In this document: positions 57,452-64,000 of the stretch, one piece after another
Layout of the letters: each line of letters begins with the position of its first letter
Numbering within the stretch: position 1 is the first letter of the stretch
DNA from: Streptomyces sp. CB02056
GTDB lineage: Bacteria > Actinomycetota > Actinomycetes > Streptomycetales > Streptomycetaceae
Reading direction: 5' to 3'
NCBI RefSeq assembly: GCF_001905545.1
Contig: NZ_LIPD01000009.1
Coordinates: 186,001 to 250,000 of the forward strand
DNA length: 64,000 bases
Made by a program: the position numbers and the translations under genes
Notes under the pieces: generated by a model
Database searches by the model: none
What the model was told of the DNA's origin: nothing
The model's input: only the letters and a program-made list of their open reading frames with translations

Positions 57452-58309
57452 GTGGCATGGGTGGAGACGGACGCGGGAGGGTACCGCGTGGCGCTCGACG
57501 GGGAGGGCAGGGTGGCGTGCCGCAACGCGGCGGGCCGGGACCTCAAGTCCCTGCCGTCGAAGCTCGGTGACGACCGCGTGGTCGTCCAGCTCAAGCAGCT
57601 CGCCGAGTGGCTGGCCGCGCACGAGCGGGGCTGCCTGGAGGACGTCGAGCGCTGGATGGTCCGCTCGCTGCCGGTGCCCGCCGCGGTGCTCACCGCCGTG
57701 TGGCCGGACGAGGCCTGGCAGGGCGTCCTGAAGGACCTCGTGGTCACCGCCGTGGACGGCTCCGTGGCCGGCTTCCTGCGCGGCGCCGACGCCGAGCGCG
57801 GCCTCGGCCTGGTCGACCTGGACGGCGACACCGTGCGCCTCACCGACGGCGAGGTGCTGATACCGCACCCCGTCCTGCTCGAAGACCTCGACGAGCTGCG
57901 CGAGTTCGCCGTCGAGCTCGGCGTCTCCCAGCGCGTCCAGCAGCTCTACCGCGAGGTCTGGCACCGGCCCGCCGACGGGTCGGCCGGCACCGAGGTCACC
58001 ACCTACGCCGGCGGCCGCTACCGGGAGCTGCGCGAACTGGTCGGGCGCTGCAACCGGCTCGGCTGCCGGGTCCGCGGCGGCTCCGCCGTCCAGTCGGTCA
58101 CCGAGGGCGGGCGCACCGTCGAGGCCCGGGTCTGGGTCGGCGACTACTACGAGTACGACGCGTGCGAGACGGGCGCGCTCAGCTGGGCCGGCCCGGACGG
58201 CCGGGCCCTGCCGCTCACCGAGGTCGGACCGGTCGCCTGGTCCGAGGGCATGCGGATGGCCGCCGCCCTGTACGCCGGCCGCACGATCCAGGGGGAGGAA
58301 GCCGCATGA
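57452..58309 (+). CDS. DUF4132 (MolR/YehI-like) domain protein
   Basis: The protein has 285 residues from a GTG with GGGAGGAG upstream. Landmarks are ETDAGGYRVALDGEGRVACRNAAGR at the start and LVDLDGDTVRLTDGEVLIPHPVLL, then LGVSQRVQQLYREVWHRPAD, which resemble the conserved C-terminal core of DUF4132 proteins (the part in E. coli MolR/YehI). This is much shorter than YehI-type proteins, so only the DUF4132 core is encoded here. Function is unknown. It is the first gene of an operon and overlaps the next start by four bases. Confidence 0.78.
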   Translation: MAWVETDAGGYRVALDGEGRVACRNAAGRDLKSLPSKLGDDRVVVQLKQLAEWLAAHERGCLEDVERWMVRSLPVPAAVLTAVWPDEAWQGVLKDLVVTAVDGSVAGFLRGADAERGLGLVDLDGDTVRLTDGEVLIPHPVLLEDLDELREFAVELGVSQRVQQLYREVWHRPADGSAGTEVTTYAGGRYRELRELVGRCNRLGCRVRGGSAVQSVTEGGRTVEARVWVGDYYEYDACETGALSWAGPDGRALPLTEVGPVAWSEGMRMAAALYAGRTIQGEEAA

Positions 58310-61300
58310 CCGCCACCGGCCTGACCACGACCACCACCACCACCAACCCGGGCGGCAACGGCGCCGACCGCGCCGCGACGCCCGAAGAACTGCTCGACGC
58401 CGGGGCCGTGCTCCCGTCCGGCACCCTGCCCGACGCCGGCCGCCCCGACAGCGCCGCCGACGTGCTCACCGCCCGCACCTACACCCACCCCGCGCTCGAC
58501 GGCCGCCGGATCGTCCGGCTCGTCCCCGGCGCGCTCGGCCCGGCCGAGGACCTCGCCCTCGACTTCCTCGGCCTGGCGCCGGAGGCCGGGGCCGCCGAGG
58601 TCGGCCAGGTCCGCCAGGAGGCGCTCGGCTTCCCCGCCTGGGCACTGGTCCACGACCCGGCCAACGGCCACCACGCGCTCGCCCTGGTCAAGGAGCTGGA
58701 GCGGATCGCCCGCCAGGCCGCCTCCAAGCCCGGCGCCGCCAAGGACGGCTTCGACGAGCTCGCCACCCGCCTCGGCCGCGCCGTCCCGCACTTCCTGCCC
58801 ACCTTCTGCGAGGAGGTCGGCCGGATCTTCCTCGGCCACGGCAACCAGACCTACGCCGCCGCCTGGTTCGGCAAGGCCCGCGAGGCCGAGCGCACCCACG
58901 GCCTGACGGTGGACGAGGAGCGGCTGCGCGCCGTCTTCCTGGAGTTCGCCCTGGCCGGCGCGCTCACCGTCAAGTCGCTGCGCCAGTACGTCAAGGAGCT
59001 CGCCCAGCGGCTCGACCCGCTGACCGCCTGGCAGCGCTTCCGCCAGCTGTGCACCGAGCGCTCCGCGGCCGGCATGGCCCCGTACGCCGGGATCGCCGAG
59101 GACGCCCGCGCCCTGATCAAGGCCGCCGGACTGGACCGCACCGAGCACGAACGGGCGCTGCTCGCCGAGCTGCTGGACTCCCCGGCGGTCAACCGGGCGC
59201 CCGCCGCGTTCTGGAAGTCCTGGCACGGCGCGCTGGTCGAGCTCGGCCGCGACGACACGGCGGTCCGCACCCGACTGCTGGAACTGCTGCCCGACCCGGC
59301 CTCCGCCGACCCGGCCCCGCACGACACCGCCTGGCTGGCGGTGCTCGCCGAGACCGGCGCCGAGGAACTGCTCACCGGCCCCCGCGCCGAGGGCGCCGAG
59401 CCCGCCGCCGCCTGGCTCCAGCGCTGGTGCCACCACCACGGCCGCGGCTGGCGCAACCGGCCCAGCTGCCCGGCCACCCTCGCGCTGGCCGGCCGGATGG
59501 TCGAGCGGCTGAAGGCCGACGCCGTCCCGGTGGACCTCCACACCGGCATCCGTGCCAGCCACACCCGGATCGACCTGCTGGACCTGCTGCTGGCCGCGGG
59601 CGTGCCGGTGGCCGACCCGCCCGGCGGCCTCGGCTTCGACCTGCGCGACTGGGCGGCGCAGAGCGGCCCCGACAGCTCCGCCCTCACCGCCGTCGGCGCC
59701 GACGCGCGCTACCGGCCGCTGCTGCGCCGGGCCACCCCGCCCGCCTGGGAGACGGCCGTCCGGCGCCAGGCGCCCGCCGTGCCGCTGCTGAACGAGCTGT
59801 TCGCGGAGTGGGCCGAGGAGCGCGCCGAGGAGCTGACCGCCGCCCGCGGCCTGGCCGGCGCCGCCGACCTGGTCCGGTCGATCGGCCAGTACCACGCCGC
59901 CATCCGGACGGTCGCCCCGGCCGTCGCCGAGCGGATCGCCGCCCTCGACGTCACCGCGCTGCTCACCGACGCCCTCCGGGCCGGAATCCTGGACGAACTC
60001 GGCTGGCCCGCCCTGGAGGAGGCGCTCGGCAAGCTCGCCGACCCGCCCGCCGACGACGCCCCGCAGCACCCCGTCCCCAGCCTGGCCGGCGCCGGCCTGA
60101 GCGACCTGCTCATCGAGGACGCCTGGCCGCACCTGATCCTCGCCCGCCTCGACCGGGCCGTCGTGGTCGGCCCGCAGGGCATCGTGCTGGAGCACACCCT
60201 GCGGCTGCCCGAGCGGCCGTCGCACGAGCGCAACCGGACCAGGCTGCGCTTCGTCGACGGCGAACTGCTGGTCGTCTGGTCCGAGGAGGGCAAGCAGCTC
60301 GCGTACTGGTCCAGCCGCCCGGACGAGCGGTTCGAGCTGGAGGGCGAGACCATCGCCGGCTACTACTACCGCGACCGCGAGCCCGAGGCGCCCTCCCTCC
60401 AACTGCCCGGCGGCGGCCGCACCACCGGCGAGCGCCCGCTGCACGCCGGCGACACCCGGATGCCCCACGAGCACCCCGTCCTCGGCGACGGCACCGGCTA
60501 CTGGACGATGCGCCGCACCACCGAGGGCGAGGCCGTCCTGCGCGAACTCGACCCGGCCACCGGCACCCTGGGGCGCACCGCCGAACCGCCGGTGATCGCC
60601 GCCACCGCCCACGCCGGCCGGCTGGTCCAGCGCAGCACCTGGCTGCTGCCGCTCCAGCCCGGCCTGGAGCGGACCCCGCTCGGTACCGACGGCACCGTGC
60701 TCGGCAACTGGGTCAGGACGGAGCCCGGCAAGGCCGTCACCACCTTCACGGCCGACGGTCACCGCATCGAGCTGCCGCTGGCCGGTCACCGGACGGACAC
60801 CGTCCCGGTGGCCCGGCTCACCCTGCCCGGCGCGGCCGCCCCGGTGGTCAGCCACACCTCCGGCGAGCACTTCTCGCTCAACCTGCCCGACCTCACCGGC
60901 CAGGCCGACCGCACCGTCGACCTGCGCCCCGGCCGCTCCGGTGAGCTCTCCGCCGCGGGCACCCCGCTCATCCCGCCGTACCCGCACTGGCACGCCCTGC
61001 GCCCGCGTGACGAGGCGGGCTCGGAGGCACTGCGCGCGGTCACCGCCGAGCAGGCCGCCCGGCTGGTCGACGCCGCCTGGCCGGTCGACACCGAACCCGT
61101 CCCGGCCGGCGAACAGTGCTGGCTCACCATCCAGGGCGTGCGCCGCCCGCTCGCCCGGCGCACCTCGCGCACCCTGCCCGTCCCGGAGGTCGGCGCGATC
61201 CTGCCCGGCATCGCCCACCCGCGGCTGCTGGCCGGCGTCGCCGGGCTCGCCCGCACCGCCGCCGACCTGCTGGACCGGGTCGCCCGGTTCGTCCCGCAGC

Positions 61301-63411
61301 CGGAGGCCGAGCGCCCCGGCAAGGCGAAGAACGCCGAGTGGCGGCCCGACCACGGCCGTGACCACGAACTGCGCGACGCCGTGCGCGCCGTGCTGCCCGA
61401 GATCGGCGGCTTCGGCAACAACTGGGGCTCCGAGGAGCGCTGCCGGGTGCTCAACAACCTGCGCGCCGTCACCGCCGTGCTGGCCGCCCCGCCCGCCGCC
61501 GAGGGCGAGGGCTGGACCAGCCCCGCCACCGTCACCCTGCACAACGGCAGCGTCAGTTACGGCTGGCTCCAACTGCTCGGCCGGATCCACGCGCTGGCCT
61601 ACGCGGTGGCCTCGCCGTTCACCGAGTCCGCCCACCGCTCCTCGCTGGTCCTGCTGCTCGGTGAGCTGACCAGGGGCCCGTTGGCCGACCGCGGCGCCAC
61701 CCTGCGCGAGATCGTCCTCGCCGAGCAGGTGCCGCCGGCCCCGAACGCCACCGGCCCCCGGCCGGTCACGCCCCGCGAGGGCGAGGTGCTGCGGCACGGC
61801 GGGCGCACCGTCGTCATCATCGGCCACCAGCGCCAGGTCGCCGACGGCTGGGTGCACTGGCTCGCCGTCGACCACGACCCGAGCGGGGAGTTCGGCCCCG
61901 TCGCGCACTTCACCACCCTCGAGGAGCGCGGCACCGAGGAACTGGTCGACGCCGCCTGGGTCGCCAAGTTCTGGAGGGTCGCCGCGCTGCACGGATCCGT
62001 CCCCCGGGACGCGGCCAGGGCGGAGGCCTTCAACGAGCTCACCGGCATCGGCACCGCCCGCTCCGCCCTGCTGCTCAGCCCGCCGTCCGGCCTGCTGTAC
62101 TGGACGGACATCTCCGCGCCCACCGAACTCGGCCTCAAGGCCGCCGAGTTCAAGGCCGCCCGGGCCTGGCTGCGCGGGCACGACCACAACGGCCTCGCCG
62201 CCGTCTGGGGCGCCCTGCTGCCCGCCGACCCGAAGACCCTGTGGACCGAGGGCCCCGACATCGCCGCCGGCGCCGAGGAGTGGATCCGGCGCTTCGGACG
62301 GCTCGTCACCCTCCCCGAGGAGGCCCTGGCCACCGTCCAGGGCGTGTCCATCGACACCGTCGAGGCGGTGCTCAACCCCGCCCACACCCCGTGGCTGGCC
62401 GGCCGCACCGGCTTCCGGTTCACCGAGGTGGACGGGGTCGGCCAGCGGCTGACGCCCGAGGACGAGTCCGCCGTCCCCGAGACCGGCGCGCTCGGCTCCA
62501 CCATCGCCGCGCTGCGCTGGCTCGCCTACCACCTGCCCGCCGACAGCCCGCTGCGCCCGCTGCTGCCCACCGCCGCCGCCGCGCTGCGCGACCGCCTCGC
62601 CGACCCGGAGCTGCTGCTCGACCTCGACCTGGTGCGCACCGTCAAGGGCGCCTCGCTGGCCGCCGTCCTGCGCACCCACTTCGGCCTGCCCGCCGAGGGC
62701 GGGGCCGACCGGGACGGCCTGGTCCACTGCGGCCCGGCGCTCGTCCTGACGCCGTACCACGAGGACTACGAGCGGATCTGGCTGCGCCCGGCCGCCCTCA
62801 CCGGCCCGGACGACCCACTGCTCGAACTGCTCGACGGGCTCTCCAGCAGCTACTGGTTCTCCGCCGAGCGGGGCGCCATCGAAGCCGTGCTGCGCGGCGA
62901 GCCGGAGCAACTGGCCGCCTCCGCCGCCTCGGTGCCGACCCCCGGTGAGGGCCCGGCCTGGCTGCAGAACCCGCTGCTGTCCGTCCCCGAGCTGGTCGCC
63001 GAGGTGTCCCGCACCCACGGCCTGGGCGAGGACGCGGCCACGCTCTACCTCCAACTGCTCGCCCTGCCCGACCCGACCGACCGCAACGCCGCCCGCTGGA
63101 CGGGCTGGAAGCCCGCCCGGCTGAAGAAGGCCCGCGCCGAACTCGCCGCCAGCGGCCTGGTGCTGGAGGCCAAGCGCTCCCGGGCCGGCCGCAGCCTCTT
63201 CCTGCCCGGCGGCTGGCAGGAGGCCAAGTCGCCCGCCCTGCCCGCCGAGACATGGAAGGCCGCCCTCTACGAACTGCCCACCCACCGGCCCGCGCTGGTC
63301 CCCCTGCCCGTCCCCGAGCTGTTCGCCCGGGCCTGGCAGCGGACCGTCGACGGCGACGCCCCCGGATACGAAGAGCTCCAGACCGGCAAGCGCAGGAAGG
63401 CCCGCCGATGA
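58306..63411 (+). CDS. Very large protein (1701 aa) of the DUF4132/MoxR operon, function unknown
   Basis: The ATG at 58306 overlaps the upstream stop. The protein starts MTATGLTTTTTTTNPGG (a short poly-Thr tract). No signal peptide, membrane helix or catalytic motif was recognised. The first ~550 residues look helical with repeated Trp/Leu spacing. The middle has beta-rich stretches such as LRFVDGELLVVWSEEGKQ. The final ~200 residues contain LQLLALPDPTDRNAARWTGWKPARLKKARAELAASG, perhaps a winged-helix-like segment, and a basic end (GKRRKARR). Its ATPase neighbour overlaps its stop by four bases. Large partners of MoxR ATPases are often targets or scaffolds, which is the best guess. Confidence 0.75.
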   Translation: MTATGLTTTTTTTNPGGNGADRAATPEELLDAGAVLPSGTLPDAGRPDSAADVLTARTYTHPALDGRRIVRLVPGALGPAEDLALDFLGLAPEAGAAEVGQVRQEALGFPAWALVHDPANGHHALALVKELERIARQAASKPGAAKDGFDELATRLGRAVPHFLPTFCEEVGRIFLGHGNQTYAAAWFGKAREAERTHGLTVDEERLRAVFLEFALAGALTVKSLRQYVKELAQRLDPLTAWQRFRQLCTERSAAGMAPYAGIAEDARALIKAAGLDRTEHERALLAELLDSPAVNRAPAAFWKSWHGALVELGRDDTAVRTRLLELLPDPASADPAPHDTAWLAVLAETGAEELLTGPRAEGAEPAAAWLQRWCHHHGRGWRNRPSCPATLALAGRMVERLKADAVPVDLHTGIRASHTRIDLLDLLLAAGVPVADPPGGLGFDLRDWAAQSGPDSSALTAVGADARYRPLLRRATPPAWETAVRRQAPAVPLLNELFAEWAEERAEELTAARGLAGAADLVRSIGQYHAAIRTVAPAVAERIAALDVTALLTDALRAGILDELGWPALEEALGKLADPPADDAPQHPVPSLAGAGLSDLLIEDAWPHLILARLDRAVVVGPQGIVLEHTLRLPERPSHERNRTRLRFVDGELLVVWSEEGKQLAYWSSRPDERFELEGETIAGYYYRDREPEAPSLQLPGGGRTTGERPLHAGDTRMPHEHPVLGDGTGYWTMRRTTEGEAVLRELDPATGTLGRTAEPPVIAATAHAGRLVQRSTWLLPLQPGLERTPLGTDGTVLGNWVRTEPGKAVTTFTADGHRIELPLAGHRTDTVPVARLTLPGAAAPVVSHTSGEHFSLNLPDLTGQADRTVDLRPGRSGELSAAGTPLIPPYPHWHALRPRDEAGSEALRAVTAEQAARLVDAAWPVDTEPVPAGEQCWLTIQGVRRPLARRTSRTLPVPEVGAILPGIAHPRLLAGVAGLARTAADLLDRVARFVPQPEAERPGKAKNAEWRPDHGRDHELRDAVRAVLPEIGGFGNNWGSEERCRVLNNLRAVTAVLAAPPAAEGEGWTSPATVTLHNGSVSYGWLQLLGRIHALAYAVASPFTESAHRSSLVLLLGELTRGPLADRGATLREIVLAEQVPPAPNATGPRPVTPREGEVLRHGGRTVVIIGHQRQVADGWVHWLAVDHDPSGEFGPVAHFTTLEERGTEELVDAAWVAKFWRVAALHGSVPRDAARAEAFNELTGIGTARSALLLSPPSGLLYWTDISAPTELGLKAAEFKAARAWLRGHDHNGLAAVWGALLPADPKTLWTEGPDIAAGAEEWIRRFGRLVTLPEEALATVQGVSIDTVEAVLNPAHTPWLAGRTGFRFTEVDGVGQRLTPEDESAVPETGALGSTIAALRWLAYHLPADSPLRPLLPTAAAALRDRLADPELLLDLDLVRTVKGASLAAVLRTHFGLPAEGGADRDGLVHCGPALVLTPYHEDYERIWLRPAALTGPDDPLLELLDGLSSSYWFSAERGAIEAVLRGEPEQLAASAASVPTPGEGPAWLQNPLLSVPELVAEVSRTHGLGEDAATLYLQLLALPDPTDRNAARWTGWKPARLKKARAELAASGLVLEAKRSRAGRSLFLPGGWQEAKSPALPAETWKAALYELPTHRPALVPLPVPELFARAWQRTVDGDAPGYEELQTGKRRKARR

Positions 63412-64000
63412 CCGCCACCGAGACCACCAAGGGCGCCGCCGCCCCCGCCGCGGCCGACCGGCAGACCGTCCCGCCCGAGGAGAAGTACGCCGCCGAACTG
63501 GAGTTCCTGACCGCCCACGACAGCGGCCCGCGCCCGCCCGGCTGGCTCCTGACCCCGCGCGCCGTGGTCACCTTCGTGATGGGCAGCGGCGGCGAGAAGC
63601 TCAAGGCCGGGCGCAAGGGCCTGGTCATCGAGCCGAAGTTCGTCGGCGAGCGCGCCCTGGTCGAACGCTGCGTCGTCACCCTCGCCGGGGAGCGCGGCCT
63701 GCTGCTCGTCGGCGAGCCCGGCACCGCCAAGTCCATGCTCTCCGAGCTGCTCGCCGCCGCCGTCTGCGGCAGCAGCGCGCTCACCGTCCAGGGCACCGCC
63801 GGCACCACCGAGGACCAGCTCAAGTACGGCTGGAACTACGCCCTGCTGCTCGCCAAGGGGCCCAGCCGGGAGGCCCTCGTGCCCTCGCCGGTGCTCACCG
63901 CGATGACCACCGGCGCGGTCGCCCGGGTCGAGGAGGTCACCCGCTGCCTGCCCGAGGTGCAGGACGCGCTGGTCTCGCTGCTCTCGGAGCGGCGCATCGC
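63408..64000 (+). CDS. MoxR-type AAA+ ATPase, N-terminal part (runs off the window)
   Basis: The ATG at 63408 overlaps the stop of the 1701-aa gene. The visible 197 residues contain Walker A (LLLVGEPGTAKSMLSELLAA). Further along are the GTTEDQLKYGW segment typical of MoxR-like ATPases and a Walker-B-like/sensor stretch (VARVEEVTRCLPEVQDALVSLLSERRI). The first Walker B Asp is not obvious in the fragment. MoxR proteins act as chaperones, often with von Willebrand A-domain partners that would be expected beyond 64000. It resembles YehL in E. coli by order next to a DUF4132 gene. Confidence 0.88.
   Translation, partial: MTATETTKGAAAPAAADRQTVPPEEKYAAELEFLTAHDSGPRPPGWLLTPRAVVTFVMGSGGEKLKAGRKGLVIEPKFVGERALVERCVVTLAGERGLLLVGEPGTAKSMLSELLAAAVCGSSALTVQGTAGTTEDQLKYGWNYALLLAKGPSREALVPSPVLTAMTTGAVARVEEVTRCLPEVQDALVSLLSERRI

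Noticed and set aside
58147..63285. A 1712-codon open frame on the minus strand opposite the giant gene
   Set aside because: The plus-strand frame overlaps its neighbours by 4 bases and has ribosome sites and ordered codon bias. The minus frame is Gly/Gln/Val rich and lacks any start signal.

Overview
This window is very GC-rich, with almost every codon ending in G or C and many GTG starts and 4-bp ATGA/GTGA gene overlaps. This points to a Streptomycetaceae chromosome (Streptomyces or Kitasatospora). That assignment is inferred from composition and gene content; no rRNA or other phylogenetic marker is present. No insertion sequence, phage integrase, CRISPR array or tRNA was seen.

Layout. 1-9.1 kb: the tail of an ABC ATPase, a dedA/histidine kinase/LuxR-type response regulator operon (minus), a small unknown gene, a nucleotidyltransferase, a GT1 glycosyltransferase, an ECF sigma factor with its overlapping membrane partner, and two alpha/beta hydrolases. 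9.1-16.2 kb: a urea transporter and a complete urease operon, ureA-[CbiX-like]-ureB-ureC-ureF-ureG-ureD. It has no ureE; instead, a chelatase-fold protein with a His-rich tail sits between ureA and ureB. 16.3-35.3 kb: mixed chromosomal genes, including a PQQ-type propeller protein, MarR and MerR regulators, a LuxR/tyrosine-phosphatase/tiny-ORF transcription unit, an oxidoreductase, an aquaporin, an imine-reductase-like enzyme, an SpoIIE-type phosphatase, an M48 protease, a USP-DUF1876 fusion, a CapA-type lipoprotein and aminopeptidase N.

35.5-57.3 kb: a complete iron-regulated catecholate siderophore locus. Three DmdR/IdeR-type iron boxes (35570, 42661, 55231) control (i) dhbA-dhbC-dhbE-dhbB, a free-standing aryl carrier protein and a truncated adenylation domain; (ii) a divergent pair made of an M20 amidohydrolase and a two-module NRPS followed by an MbtH protein and an MFS exporter; (iii) a divergent uptake block made of a fused FecCD permease with a Fes-type esterase, and a binding lipoprotein with its ATPase. 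The NRPS order is C-A-PCP-C-A-PCP-TE. The second A domain has a threonine pocket and the first has an acidic pocket that suits a basic amino acid, so the predicted product is a trimeric DHB-(Arg-like)-Thr ester of the griseobactin/streptobactin type. DHB is made and activated by the first operon, assembled by the NRPS, exported by the MFS protein, re-imported by the ABC system and hydrolysed by the esterase.

57.4-64 kb: the start of a tightly coupled operon (DUF4132-like protein, 1701-aa protein of unknown function, MoxR-type AAA ATPase) that resembles the E. coli yeh/molR neighbourhood and runs off the window.

Short in-frame tandem repeats recur inside otherwise conserved genes, and strong perfect hairpins separate most convergent gene pairs.
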